From assembly GCA_001599975.1 (NCBI GenBank), contig BCIO01000001.1, positions 310,001 through 374,000 of the forward strand: a stretch of DNA of 64,000 bases, given 5' to 3'. Positions 30,862-43,357 of this stretch are shown one piece after another. The position numbers and the translations under genes were made by a program. Within the stretch, counting starts at the first letter, position 1. The number at the start of each line of letters is the position of its first letter. Below the pieces are notes generated by a model. That model was not told where the DNA came from. It did not search any database and worked only from the letters and a program-made list of their open reading frames with translations. The DNA is from Cystobasidiopsis lactophilus (Eukaryota > Basidiomycota > Agaricostilbomycetes > Agaricostilbales > Chionosphaeraceae).

Positions 30862-32880
30862 CTACCGCGACGTAGAGGCCACGCCGCGCCAATCGCGCTC
30901 TTCCCCTGCGCGCTTCTCGTACGCTCGATTCCGCATCCCGCCACCCTCCCTTCGCGGTGGTGGCCGGTCATCTTTGTGGCTGGAGATGGCGCCGGCCAGG
31001 CCTTTCCGTTTTCGCCGCTCTTCTTCATGCTTGGCGTCTTCCAAAGTCATGTTCTGCTCCCGGGGATCGATGACGAGGTAGTCGTCCCGTTGGGCGCGCT
31101 CCATGGTCACATCCTTCCTGAACTTCAGCTTGTGCGTCATGAAGCTCATGTCACTGTGAAGTGGGCGTTCCCGGATGTCAGCGTTTTGCCACCGAGCGAA
31201 GAAGTAGCCGGGCGCACTTGTCATCCTCGTCGTCTTCCTCCTCTAGAACTTCTCCGCTGTAGCCTAGCACTGGCTCTTCTTCGTTCGGCTTGAGCTTGGC
31301 TTCGTCCTGGGCGACCTTGCGCGCTTCCCGCATCTCCTTCCTGAACCCTTCCAAGCGAGCGATGGCTTCCGAGTCGTCGTCCTTGACGTAGTGAGATTTG
31401 GATTGAGGAAGAGTCGCTCGTGCGGCTTTGCCGGAAGCGAGGTAGGCTTCGCGCTGGGCTGCCAAGAGAGCCGCTCCGTCTGGCCCGCTGGTGGAAGGCC
31501 CGGCGGACCCTTTGAGCTTCTTCCGAGCGCCGTCGTCGTCCGGTTCAGATGACGAAGAGCGCCGCTTCTTCATGGCCTTGAGTGAGGCTTGGACCGAGGC
31601 GATTTGCGCTTGGAGCTCCGCCTTCGAGCTGTCCTCCTTGCTCGCTTCGGCCGCGTTGACGTACTCCAAGTTGGATTCCTTGGACCTTTTCGGAGGCTTA
31701 GCTTTGTCTTTGCTCTGTAAGCTCGCCGGAATGTACGAATTAGAGAGCAGCAACGTCTCATCGGGTGGGCGCCCACTCACCGAAGCGCTGCCAGCAGGAG
31801 GCAAAGTTTTGAAGCTGTCCGGTAGGTCGGCCATCAGACCCCGGTCGTCTCTCACTTCTTTTGAGAGACTGGCGTCGTGGAGCAGGTCGTGAGCCGATTT
31901 CATCTGCGCCTTTTTGGTGAAGACGACCGGCTCCTCGGCTTCTTCCGCCTCGGCTCCGAAGGATAGCAGGCTCTTGTTTCTGTGAAAAGCAAAAGCACGT
32001 ATGAGCACTACCACAATATCAGTGCTCGAAGGGTGGGGGGTCCTCACTTGACCGCCTTGCCTCGCCTGGCGTTCTCCGTCCGGTTCTTGCGCATCTCGGA
32101 CCTGGCGGCCTGCTGCTCCTTGCGCTCAGCGGCAGTGATGCGGGGCACGATGTCGGTGAACGGGTTGTCCAGCACCTCGACGGCTTTGATGGTCGGCGGG
32201 TAGATGGGCTTCTCGAGCGCCTCGTCAATCTCGAGCTCGTTGAACTTGAGCAGGTTGTAGACCGTGTCGCCGGTGACGGTGCCGAAGATGGTGTTCTTGC
32301 CGTTGAGTCCGTCGGCGCGCTCCAAGGCGAAGAAGAACTGCGAGTTGTTCGAGTTGGCCACTCCCGGCATGTTGGCCATGGCGAGGATGCCCCTCCGGTT
32401 GAACCGCAGGCGCTGGGTGATTTCGTCTGCACACATTGACAGAGCCCTTTGAGAACTCTGCATGCTACTGAGCTGGGAAAACCAAGAAGCCCTCACTTTC
32501 AAAGCCGCCCTCGTCGTAGATGGACTCGCCGCCTGTGCCCGTGCCCGTCGGGTCGCCACCTTGCGCCAGGAGGTCTGTATGCGAACAAAACGAAATGCCG
32601 TAAGATGAGTCGGGCACAGAGCAAAGCAGGGAAAGTCGCTCGCCTGGGATGACCCTGTGGAAAGTCGTGCCATCGTACGCGCCCTCCAAAGCCAGCTGGA
32701 TGAAGTTTCGGCAGGCCTTTGGAGCTTCTTTGGGCCACAGCTCGATCAAGATGTCGCCTCTGCAGCGAGCGAAAGCGTGTGAGCGCAACAAACAACGGAG
32801 CAACAAAAATGCTCGGAGGTGGGCCTTTACATGGAGGTGATCCTCATGAGCACCTTGCCCGACGGCGCTGGCTCGCTCAT
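30862..32880 (-). CDS. CWC27: Spliceosomal peptidyl-prolyl isomerase CWC27
   Basis: N-terminus MSEPAPSGKVLMRITS splices (intron near 32765-32830) to IGDILIELWPKEAPKACRNF, then IQLALEGAYDGTTFHRVIPG, DLLAQGGDPTGTGTGGESIY, ITQRLRFNRRGILAMANMPG, NSNNSQFFFALERADGLNGK and NTIFGTVTGDTVYNLLKFNE: a full cyclophilin domain. The isomerase is followed by a long charged tail, including NKSLLSFGAEAEEAEEPVVF, and the Cwc27 end MSFMTHKLKFRKDVTMERAQ and RDDYLVIDPRE, reached by a splice near 31165-31220. Cwc27 is a late-spliceosome protein that binds Cwc22. In many Cwc27 proteins the isomerase active site is degenerate; here FHRVIPG and QFFF are retained, so activity is possible. The gene is divergent from epsin with a shared promoter of about 520 bp. 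Confidence 0.92.
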
Positions 32881-33404
32881 GTTTTTCTTCAAGTGTGCGC
32901 AGTAAGCAGCGCAAGTGCTTGGCTTGGGCGGGGGATCAGATGGACGCAAAGGGAAGAGCTGCCTCTCTCCCTCGGTCGACCGCTCTGCCTGGTGACGTTT
33001 GCCAATCGCTGGCTATTGCTTGAGCATACACCTGCCCAATCAATCAACAGCTGCCAACCAACAGCTGCTCTCCCCGGCACTCGAATCACAATCGACTGAG
33101 CGCTCATCGTGTGCCTCGACCCTTTGCCAACAAGCATTCGCTCGGCGCTCGGTCTTCCCCCTTGCCTCGGTCCACTTTGGCCAGCCTCCATCAGCCCTGC
33201 GGCATCTGATAGCCACCTGCCGTCCCACAGCGCCGCGGGTCCCAGCTTTTCAAACAAAGCAAGCTCGCAGTTGTGCGCCCAGCGCATCGCCCTCTTCCCC
33301 GGCCCTCCGCAGCTCTCGGCTGCCCTCCCGCCGCCTGTGCAAGGACCTCGTACCACCTATTATAACCTAGCAGCATCTCAAAATCACAACCAGCCTAGCC
33401 CATC
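32881..33404. promoter_or_regulatory. Divergent promoter between CWC27 and ENT1
   Basis: A 524-bp gap between two divergently transcribed start codons. The half next to ENT1 is rich in CCT/TCC and CCTC tracts, and a TATTATAACCTA run lies at about 33358, 45 bp before the ENT1 ATG. Overlapping open frames in this gap carry no domains. Confidence 0.5.
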
Positions 33405-35404
33405 ATGACGTCCACCGTCTCCGGCATGGCCAAGAAGACCAGTGCGTTTGGGCCTTGCGTTTCCTTGCTGGTTGCGGGCAAGACACTTACTGGCGATGGC
33501 GCTGCACAGTCCGGGTCGCCAAGAACTACACGCACGGCTACTCGGAAACGCAGACCAAAGTGCGGGAAGCGACGTCAAATGACCGTGAGCCTTCAGCCGC
33601 CTTTTTTGTTTGTTCCCAGGACCCGCGGACTGACGCACCGGGGGCAGCTTGGGGGCCGTCTGGTATGCTTCAAACCGACCACTTAGGAGCCCGAATGAGA
33701 CTGAGCGGCTTACAGGCTCGCAAATGAACGAAATCAGCCTCTTGACCTACAACCAGTGCGTTTTGCCTGTTGGAGCGCCTCTTGCGACCAACTCTGACGG
33801 CATTCTGGTGTTTCAGGCAAGATTTCGTGGAAGTGATGGAGCTGCTGGATAAGCGTCTGAAGTGAGTTGAAGCCTGCCGTCCATTTGTCAGTGCGAGAAA
33901 TTGATCTGGGGGCCTGGAACCACAGCGACAAGGGCAAGAACTGGCGGCACGTTTTCAAGGCGCTCACTTTGCTCGACTACCTCTTGCACGCCGGGTCCGA
34001 GAACGTGGTCATTTACTTCAAGTGAGAGCCTTCGCTTCAGCTTTATGTCTGATCGCACTTCAGCTCACCGACTCTTGCTTCTCCGCAGAGAGAACCTATA
34101 CATCATCAAGACGTTGAAGGAGTTTGTGCACATTGACGACGACCAGCGGGATCAAGGCGCGAATGGTGAGTTCTGTTGCCACCCAGCAAGGAGTCAAACC
34201 TTCATTCAAATCGGTGGAGCTTGCCAGTACGACAAAAGGCCAAAGAGATCACCGCGTTGCTCCTGGACGACGAGCGCCTTCGGGCAGAGCGCAAGGGTCG
34301 AGCCAGCATGCGCGACCGCCTGTCCGGCACCGCGCCACCCGAGGACGGCGCGTTCGAGCAGCCGAGGAACAACCGGGGGCGGTCCAACTCCCGGGCCCAG
34401 TCGCGCAACAACGGCAACAGGGAGGAGGACGACATGCGCCGGGCGATCGAGGAGTCGAAGCGCATGGCCGAGCAGGACCAAGGCCGCCGAAAGGCCGACT
34501 CGGACATGGAGGAGGCCCTGCGGCTCAGCCGGGAGGAGGAGGAGCGGAGAAAGCGCGACCTGGAGCGCAACCAGAATGGCTTGTTTGATGAGCAGCAGCA
34601 GCAGCAATCGCAGTCAGTCCTTGCCGTCCAAATTGATCTTCCCGTTTGCTGATTTGATTTCTGGGGCGAATTTGACAGAGGGGATCAACTGATCGACTTT
34701 AACGTGCAGCCCCAACCGACCGGCCTCATTCCGCAGTACACTGGCTTCCCGACGTTCAACCCCTACGCCGCCGCCGCGCAGCAGGCCCAGCAAGAGGAGT
34801 ACATGCGCATGCAGCAGCAGCTCGAGATGCAGCGCCAGATGGAAGCCCAGCAGCAAGCGGCCGCCTACCAACAGATGCTCCAGCAGCAGGCCTACATGCA
34901 ACAACAGCAGCAGGCCCAATTCCTCGCCGCCCAGCAAACCGCCCAGCCCTTGATCCCTCAGCCGACCGCATTCGGCTCCAACAACCCTTTCGCCCAAGTC
35001 ACTTCCTCCCCACCGCCAGCCATGCCCGCCATGCCGACGTACAACTCGTCGCCGGCCATCGACCAGTTGGCCTCGGCGAGTCCGCCGCCAGCTGCCCGCC
35101 CCGCTTCAACGCCCGCTGGCCCCAAGCGAAACGCCGCTGCCGATCAGCAGCATGCGCAACTAGCTGCTTTGCTCGGCTCTGGTGGCTCTGGCATCGATAC
35201 CTTTGGCAACCAAGGCGATCTGCGCGTGCCAGTGTCAGTTCTCTTTTCATGCGCTCTTGTGGCCTAGACTGACTCCCATGCGAACGCAGTGGCTCCCCGT
35301 TCCACCCTTCAAACCGCGCACAAGCCCAGAAGACGGGCACCAATCCATTTGGCCAGCAGCAGCAACCGCAGCAATCGAGCAACCAACCATTCTTCTCGAT
35401 CTGA
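33405..35404 (+). CDS. ENT1: Epsin (ENTH-domain endocytic adaptor)
   Basis: Starts MTSTVSGMAKKT and splices through short exons: VRVAKNYTHGYSETQTKVRE, ATSND, MNEISLLTYNQ, DFVEVMELLDKRL, NDKGKNWRHVFKALTLLDYL, HAGSENVVIYFK, ENLYIIKTLKEFVHIDDDQR, VRQKAKEITALLLDDERLRA. This is the ENTH domain that binds PtdIns(4,5)P2. Two ubiquitin-interacting motifs follow (DDMRRAIEESKRMAEQDQ and DSDMEEALRLSREEEERR). The Gln/Ala-rich tail has NPF (GSNNPFAQ) and DFN/FNPY motifs. The last exon, after an intron at about 35234-35290, ends with SPFHP, TNPFGQ and PFFSI. NPF binds EH-domain proteins and the C-terminal end is the site of clathrin binding in yeast Ent1/2. It works at the plasma membrane in clathrin-mediated endocytosis. 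Confidence 0.93.
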
Positions 35405-36240
35405 TCCGTCCCTCATTTCTTCTTTGCGTGGACATTCTTTCTATCCCCATCTCCATGGTTTCTTCGCAGTATCCACAGTTCCCGGATTCGGACTTTCTCT
35501 CTCCTTGTGTTTGTAACTTCTTTTCATGAGCTGCCCTCCCGACCAAAAACGACTCTCTTGATCTCTGTTGAAATAAAAACGCGCCGTAATGCCTCCTTAC
35601 CGCGAGTCCTCGGTTGGGTCCTTGCCGCCACCGCTCGCCGCCGCGTTGTGTCCCGGACTTCCCATCCCCTCGACGTGGTGCGCTGAACGACTAGCATCTT
35701 TTGCCTTGTATCAAATGCCCAAAGAATGAGACTTTGTCTTGGCACTTCTGCGCGTATAGAGCGATCGACAGCGAGCGCGGTGTGCGTAAGAAGCTGGCAA
35801 ATTAAATGCTGCTCCAGCCTCTGGCCGCGAAACTTCTCTGCATGCTCTCGGGTCGTCAGATGTGTCTTCTTGTGGCTTGAATGTCGACGATGGTCAAGCG
35901 AATCCAAGATTTGGGCGGCATCCAGCCTCAGGGCGTCGCGCCGGCCCGGCTTCGTTTCGACCTGGCTCAACCTGGCAGGCGGCATCTCGTCGAGCGTCTC
36001 GACGCAGTCCTAGTAGTAGTGCTGTTTGTCTTGTCCTGAAACGTAACGTTCTCGCGTCAGGGCGAGCTCCATCGAAGAGATCGCTGCTCGGAAGCCGGGC
36101 CCGTGTCTCTTCCGCCGAGGATTGGCCAATCATGCCTGGAATCTTTTTGAGGCCCAATCTCACTTCTAACGGGACGTTTAGCGCTTTGTCTGAGCCTTGG
36201 GAGGTTGCTCTTGCTCGTCCTTCCGCCTACCAAAGAATCG
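35405..36240. other. Region downstream of ENT1, possible minus-strand gene
   Basis: About 840 bp. On the minus strand MIGQSSAEETRARLPSSDLF (start 36133) could connect through an acceptor CTACTACTAG at about 36013 to DCVETLDEMPPARLSQVETK and a helical, His-rich frame running to 35524. The donor and phase cannot be matched cleanly and no family is recognised, so this is only a candidate. The rest is the 3' flank of ENT1 (T-rich) and the promoter of the next gene. Confidence 0.25.
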
Positions 36241-38093
36241 ATGCCCTCGACATTCTTCCTTGCCGCCGCCTTGCTGCTGGCGGGCGCCGTCGCCGCTGCC
36301 CCAACCTCCAGTGCCACGCCCGCCGCTGCAGCAGCGCCTTCTGTCAACTGGGCCTCTGCCCTCAAATCAGACGTGGCCCAGGTCAAATCGCTTTGCCTTG
36401 CCTATTTGCCCGTCCAGACACAGACCGCCAAAGCGGTCACCATCACGTCCGCCTCTGTCTCGACGGTGTGTTTTTTGCTTTGATTTCTGCTTGATCAAAG
36501 CTCATGGGCGTTCACCCAGATCAAATCCGTGGTCACCAAACCGACGACCGCGACCGTGAGCTTCGTTCGCTCCACTTCGAGCGACGTACTGACTCACGCC
36601 ACTCAAGCAGACGACGCAGGTTATTGCAAGCACAGTCTACGCTACAGTAAGGGCTTTCCGCCGTTTTCTGCCAATTCTTCATATATTGAGTGACCCCTCA
36701 GCAAACCAATGTCGCCACTGTCACATCCACGGAAACTGCGCGTTATCTCGTTTGATTGCTGATGGGGGGTCGGCGTTAAAGGATAATGCAGATCACAACG
36801 ACGAGCTATGCCACGGAACTGGATGTGGTGCGTTCTCCCAAAATTCTCTTTTGGCCTATCAGTGCACCTGACCATTTCTCCCGACGCGTGCAGTCAACTG
36901 AGACAGGCTTTATCACCACTTTTGGTTCAGTCGGTCACCGTGCGTGTCTGGTTAAAACGAGCTCATGCGAGTGCCCGTAGGTCGATGGCGGCATCGCGCA
37001 AACCACCGAGACGACGACCGAGGATGGCGGAACCTTGACCAAGACAGTCGTGACCACCGCGGCGTATCCTAATTTTCGCAAGCGGTCCGTACTGGAGAAG
37101 CGTGCTGATATCATATCGCTCTTCAACGCCGTCGCCAAGGCCGATCCGGGGTTCCTGAAGCTGGCTTGCCTGCTGCTCGTAGGCCAGCCTTATGTGCGTT
37201 GCGTTCCTCTTCCCATCTTTCGCAAAATTTGAAGTCATGCCGAACTAGACCACCATCACGCCAACGAGCACGTTGACCTTGAAAGCTTTCGCCACTTCAC
37301 CCTCCACAGTCTACACCACGGCAATCGCCACTGCCTATTCCACCCAAGGCGTGACGAGAACGCTCACACAGTTCTCAACCCAATACATCGGGCAGACGGT
37401 GACGCAAACAAACACCCAGCAAATCACCGTCAATTCTGTGGCGACCACTTTCGTCACTACCGAAGGGGACCCGTCCACCTACTTCGACGACACAGAGACC
37501 ATAACCGCTACCGAGACCGCTGTTACCACAGAAATATTTGCCCAGTGGGCCCTTTTCAACAGAAAGCGTATTCTCTTAGCCACAACTGACGCACTCCGAC
37601 ATTTGCCTATACAGGTGCCTTCCGAACTGCCCACCCTCAGCACTCAATGGTTTTGCTCTTGTGTCAGCTAATGCTAACCCTTCGCTGCTCCGCGGGCGGG
37701 TCTGCGAATACAAACAGCCCAAGTGTGTTCCAGCCTATCGAATGAGGAATTGATTCAGCGAGCTCATGCGCGGCTTCCCTAGCAACTCTGTTCCATCCCT
37801 CAGGTGCACCTATGGCTACACTCCTCAGCCTGATGTGAGCACTGCTATCATTGGTTCGGAATATCTGCAGCCTAAGTCCTACGACCGCCAAACAGCCCCG
37901 TCCGGATCGTCCACCTAGTCACATCACTAGCGAGTTATACAACCAGAATGATGCCGACTCCACTAGCTACCAGCTCGTTTACTTCCCCTCGGGTACGCTC
38001 AACAACTGCCGGATCAACGGGGCGGAGGTAGATCCGGAAGAAACTCCCTGCCCTGATGCACAATGCCCGTACTACCCTTACGGGTGCCAATAG
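36241..38093 (+). CDS. Secreted Thr/Val-repeat protein with a Cys-rich end (adhesin-like)
   Basis: MPSTFFLAAALLLAGAVAAA is a signal peptide. The N-terminal domain PSVNWASALKSDVAQVKSLC is followed by a run of short exons, most beginning and ending in phase 0, each coding for 10-25 residues of Thr/Val alternation: VTITSASVST, IKSVVTKPTTAT, TTQVIASTVYAT, TNVATVTSTETA, ITTTSYATELDV. Then come TTETTTEDGGTLTKTVVTTA, a short dibasic stretch FRKRSVLEKRADIISLFNAV, another Thr-rich segment and a C-terminal Cys-rich block ending CPDAQCPYYPYGCQ. The KR pairs could be Kex2 processing sites. The design suggests an extended, O-mannosylated wall or matrix protein. About nine introns are needed and several junctions between 36660-37000 and 37540-37900 were not resolved. 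No enzyme domain. Confidence 0.6.
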
Positions 38094-38910
38094 CTATCCC
38101 ATGTCGTAGCTGTAGAGTAACTGGAGGTTTGCGTGGGCTGGAGATATTTGGGTGGCGTTGCATACGAAAATTCCCCAGTCTTGCTGTCTGGGCCTTTTCT
38201 CTCGGAAACCTAGAGGTCAATAATGGCAGAGAAACAGCCCAGGCTTCGGTTTCTCGTAGTGGCGAAAGAAGTCACAAGTCATGCTTCTACACCGGCCGCG
38301 GGCCCGTGCTGGCACAATCTCGCTCAGAGCCTTCGCTCTGGTTCCTTGACCTTGACCAAACGGTCTGGTTCAAGACAAGGATCTAGGGATCAAAGAGATG
38401 AAGTCGAAATTGGAGGCGACCTTTGCCTGCACTCTCGATCGGGCCACTGGCCGAACAGAACTGGCCACCGTGACGGCTTTGGCAAGGTGCCGCCACACAG
38501 GTTGTCAACCGCGACCTGTCAACGGCCGAACGCCTTGTTGCTGCACTTGCTCGGTGTCGCTCCTGGTATTGCCCGGCATTCCGCGCCGTCTCGAAAAGCT
38601 TGGCCTGTGCATTTCTCGTGTCTTACTCTCTGGTCTTGCCAATTGTTGCCTTCCTACGTGCCTCCATCCGTTCTCCACGATCCTCTCCGAGTGTCGTGTA
38701 CGCTGTCCACGTCCTTCTTCACGGAATGTACATCTTGACGGAAGATTCTTCTGAGAGACGTCTTCTTTGGTCGAGGACCTTTGCCCTCCGACTGCCACCT
38801 GTCGCGGTGGTTGCGAATTTGCCGGCTTTGGATTGCGTCCCCTTTGCAGGAACAACAGGACCCTAAAGGCCCATATTGCTCGAATCCGGCTTTGCTCCTT
38901 TGTCCAGATC
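38094..38910. other. Region without a supported gene
   Basis: About 820 bp between the Thr-rich gene and the first member of the unrecognised family. A plus-strand open frame at 38223-38738 is Ser/Arg/Leu-rich and has no domain, no signal peptide and no matching splice pattern. I read this as 3' flank plus promoter. Confidence 0.4.
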
Positions 38911-40195
38911 ATGTCTGACCACTGGGATAATGTTGAAAGGATCATCCACGAGATTGAAAAGGATTTCGTCCTCTTCAAGAGAAAGATAACAATCTTTCAC
39001 GGGCTTGTGCAAACATCCAAGACCGAGTCTCAACTCTGGGAAGTTCATAATGTACTTGTTCTCCTCTCCTTCGCTCATACTTGTCTCAAGTGGTTCTAGT
39101 CTATCGTGATGGCTCAACGGGCTGTCGAGTTTGGAGACCTCAAGCGAGCCGTCCAGGATGTTGACAAAGCCATGATAGACCTCTTGGAGGTGAACGTCGC
39201 TTCTCCGCGACCGAAAGTCCAGCTTACAGAATTTCATGGCTTCTCAGTTGTATAACGGCGCCCAGGTTGGAAAGAAAGCTTTCCCGAACATCAGGGGGGA
39301 CGATTTTCGGAAGCCTTTTCAGAACGTACGTCAACATCTCGCTCATGGTCACCGTGTACACGAGCTGATCGTTAGCTCTCAATGTAGCTGAACGATGTGA
39401 TGACGCGAGTGCGAGAACTTTTGGCATTGGACAAGGTAGACGGCGGCCTGCAACAACAAATCAAATCAATTGTTGTCAAAGTCCTCTCCGACATCATATC
39501 AGTCATTTTCGACCAAAAGCTCCATCCTAACTACCACATGGCTGCTGCTCATTTGGTCAACCGACGGGCTTATGCGGACAGTAATGGCATTTCTTACTTT
39601 CACGGAAGTTTTCGTTCCTTCGTACAAAAGGTTTTGCGTACGCCATGCAAAAGCCTCAAATACCTCAACACTGAAGTTTGCGTATCCGCAGGCTCTTCTG
39701 ACCGTCGCACCCTCGTCGCTGGCGTGCGATACGCCCGCGAGGTAAGTTCTTTAAATGCGCCAGCCTGCACTACCTGACGCCATATCACAGGTCCTCCGTT
39801 CGCTAATAAACCATGCAATGAATCAGTCGACGGATCAGCTTCTCAACCAGCGGGAAAAGTGGGACAGATGTCTGAAACTGGTGAGGGGTTTGCCCACCAA
39901 TGTGACCAGCTCTGAAGTCAATTCTACATAGGTCCGCCAACTCTTTGAAGCGCACCGTTCTAGGTTCTACGAGCATCCAAACCAGTCCGAATACCTTGAG
40001 GCTGTAGCCTACCTTGACGGAGTTAGTGCCAATCTGTTATGAAAAGATTCTGCTGACGCGGGATCACAGCTGGAAAAGTCCGTGGATGCATTCGTCAAAT
40101 CCCGACATACGTTCGCGCAAGTCGAAGTTGATTTCGAGTCCATACTGCACACGTCAAACCAAGGCGTTCCCAGTGGAAAAGTCCAATTCTTGTAG
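38911..40195 (+). CDS. Unrecognised helical family, member 1
   Basis: Spliced by eye from nine or more exons: MSDHWDNVERIIHEIEKDFV, LFKRKITIFHGLVQTSKTES, then VMAQRAVEFGDLKRAVQDVD, KAMIDLLE; LNDVMTRVRELLALDKVDGG; VLRSLINHAMNQSTDQLLNQ; VRQLFEAHRSRFYEHPNQSE, YLEAVAYLDG; LEKSVDAFVKSRHTFAQVEV. Most introns are 45-65 nt with GT-AG ends. The product is almost wholly alpha-helical, without signal peptide or membrane segment, so probably cytosolic. The block 'RFYxxPNQSEYxEAVAY-x-LEKSVxAFVKSRHTF' matches the same place in the genes at 45229 and 49262. No known domain recognised; a BAR-like or otherwise coiled-coil fold is possible but unproven. The central exon around 39550-39750 can be read in two frames. 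Confidence 0.55.
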
Positions 40196-40380
40196 TGCTG
40201 TTCCTGCCGAGAATTCGATTTTTTGCCGACGTATATCTTGCAACACCTCGGTGGTCTGTAGATTCTTCGGCGCTAATGAGCTCCGCGCCTTCGACCCATT
40301 CGCCACAAGCTAAAGAACACGTGACGTGACAGAAAGTCGGAAAGCGAAGGTTGCAATTTGGAGAGCACACACGACAGATG

Positions 40381-42804
40381 GCTTCTTTAGGCAAACGGGA
40401 TCGCGAGGATGAGAACGCGGAGGAGGAAAGCGAGGACGAGGGGCCGATGCCAGAGCTGCCCTCTGCCGCCTCAACGCAGACTCTCAAAAAGCGCAAGACG
40501 GTCGCCCACGAGAAGCAGTTCTTGGCCGCCCTGCCGTCTGCAGATCGCTACTACCGCTCCTTCATGCATCGTGACGTGCTGTCCCATGTGGCCGTCACGC
40601 CGACCAACTTCATTCTCACGGCGTCGGTGGACGGGCACCTGAAATTTTGGAAAAAGCAGCCCCGGAAGGAGGACTCCTCGGGCGAGCCGGGCATCGAGTT
40701 TGTCAAGCACTACAGAGCGCACCTGTCGCCCATTTTGGCCCTCGCAACCAGCGCGGATGGCTTGACAGCGGCCACTCTGGCGGCGGATGGCGCGGTCGGC
40801 GACGAGGGAGGCCGGGGCAGCGTCAAAGTGTTTGACGTCGAAAACTTCGGTGGGCAATCTCGCTAGCATTCATTTTCGCTCGAGATGCTAACGAAGCGCT
40901 GGATCCAAGACATGATCAACCTCATCAACCTGCCCTTTGTGCCGAAAGCGGCGTGTTGGGTGCACGGCAAGGGCGAGGCGCAGGCCATCCTCGCCATTTC
41001 AGAAGAAGACAGCCAGGTGATCCGTCTCTACGATGGGCGAGGGTCCGGCCAGCCGTTCGCGACCATCCCAGCCATGCATCGGGCCCCGGTCTCCCTCTTC
41101 GCCTACAATGCGCTCTACGACGTCGTCATTTCCGCGGATACGTCTGGTATGGTCGAGTACTGGCAGCCCAGGGAGCCGTTCGGCCCGCCAGAGGACGTGC
41201 CTGGGCTTTGGCAGTTTAAATCGGCGACGGACCTGTACGAGTTCAAAAAGACGAAATCCGTTCCCTTGTCCATCACCTTCAACCCACAATTCACCCAGTT
41301 CGTGACCACTAGCCTGAATACGGATCGGCAGATTCGCATCTTCAACTTCCTCACCGGCAAGCTGCACCGCAAGTACGACGAAAGCCTGACGGCCATCCAG
41401 GAGATGCAGCAAGCGGCGTCCAAGAACGTGGAGGCCTCGCATGGTGGTGTCAAACTAGACGACATGGAGTTTGGGCGGCGGTTGGCTGTGGAGCGAGAGC
41501 TGGAAAAATCGGAGAGCGCCTTTCGGGAAAAGGCGGCGTGGGAGGAAAGCGGTACATTTGTGCTCTATCCATCTCTACTTGGCGTTAAAGGTGGGCTTTC
41601 AACCTTCGTCACTTTATTTGGGCCACAGGACTCACTTGAGCGAATCTCGCTTGCCCGAAGTGGTTAACACGGTCACGAACCGAGTGGCGCGAATCTTGGG
41701 CAAGGACGAGAACAACCGGTTTTTGAACCTAGGCCTCTTCCAAGGGACAGCAGAAACCAAGAGGCTAACAACAATCGTGCGTTGGACTCTCTTCCTCTAT
41801 CTCTTGGGTGACGCCCGGTGCTCATACGAGCGCTCAGGCCATGGCTGCATCGGACAACCCGCTCTTGAACAAGACGATCGAAGCGGACCCAATCTTGTTC
41901 TGCACGGCCTTCAAGCGGAGCCGCTTCTACATGTTTGGCAAGGACGAGCCGGAGTCGGACGCCAACTCGAAGGGCTTCGACCGGGACGTGTTCAACGAGA
42001 AGCCGACGCGGGACGAGCAGACCTTCACCGCGCTCAAGCCGGCCGCCAACAAGACCGGCGGCGCCTCGCGCGTGGCCAACTTTGCCATCCTCCACACCGA
42101 CAAGGGCGACATCCAGCTGCGCCTATTCCCCGACGTGGCTCCTAAAGCGGTCGAGAACTTTGTGGTCCATGCGAGGGAGAACTACTTTGACGGCCACGTC
42201 TTTCACCGCGTCATCAAGAAGTTCATGATTCAGACTGGCGACCCGCTGGGCGATGGCACTGGAGGCGTTCGTTTCTTTCCTCCCACCTTCCTGCGTAATG
42301 TTTTCATGCTCACTGCTGCTGTGGTACCACGCACAGGACTCAATCTGGGGCCATCCGTTCGAGGACGAGTTCTCGCCGAGCGCGCGACATGACCGGCCTT
42401 ACACGCTGAGCATGGCCAATGCTGGCCCTAAGACCAACGGTGCGTTCAACTCCTCTGTCGTGTGAGTTTGTTCTCATGCGGATTCTGCACTTGTCGCACA
42501 GGCTCGCAATTCTTTATCACCTGCGCGCCCTGCCCTTGGTTGGACAATAAGCATACGTGCGTCCATTTGGCCCTGCATGCTCTCCATCTCAGCTGACCTC
42601 CCTGACCTGGGTACGCAGTGTCTTTGGGCGAGCAGTCAGCGGTTTGGATACGATTCACGCCATCGAGGTGCGTTTCATCCCCTCACCTTGGCGACTGCCT
42701 CGGTGCTTTGCTAATTCCTTGGCTATGTTGCTCAGAGGGTCAAGACGGACCGAGGAGACAAGCCTTTGGAGCCAATTCGGATTATCTCCGTGTCGCTCTC
42801 GTAG
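40381..42804 (+). CDS. WD40-cyclophilin protein, PPWD1 family
   Basis: N-terminal half: [95 protein letters not shown], then after an intron [40 protein letters not shown], a PPWD1-type WD40 propeller. The C-terminal half is a cyclophilin: [140 protein letters not shown] and SQFFIT hold the catalytic Arg, Phe, Met, Gln and Trp positions of an active isomerase. PPWD1 is a nuclear spliceosomal C-complex protein. Introns lie near 40854-40910, 41553-41630, 41780-41830, 42267-42335, 42440-42500, 42556-42620 and 42668-42735. Confidence 0.93.
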
Positions 42805-43357
42805 GCTCAGCGGAACCGGAGCAAAAAGACGGCAATGCATCAAAATTTGGCCACGGGAGGCCCTGTGTCGCCATTATATCCCATTAGATCCTCGCAGGCT
42901 AACAGAGGTTGGCTGCCAAATTGCACAAGAAACTGGAGGAGAGGCGATCTGCCTTTTATCGAGTTAGACGCCACGAGGTGACGACGGAGGTAAGCAGCCA
43001 CGCGCCTTTGTTCTGGCCAAAAGGGAGAGAGGGATCCAGAACGCTGGCGGTCGCCTGGTCTAAACGGTGTGGGCGCCCAGCTGCGTAACGAGATCTCATA
43101 TTGCATTAACCAGAGCACCGTTCGTCAGCCAGGCGCAGTGCCAACCAACAGCGCCCTGAGGTTGCTCCGAATTCCCTTGAACCTCGCCGACGACCGTCTC
43201 GCCCATTGCGCTCGCCTGCCGTTGGCTCGTCCGCCTCTGTCGCTCTCGCTGCTCTGTTGCCTGCTTACTTGCCCCCGCGTTTAATACCCGGAGTCGCTGG
43301 TCGTCTTTTGCGCACAATTTGTCCTGTCGGCAAAGAGGAGAGAGGAGACCTGTCAGA

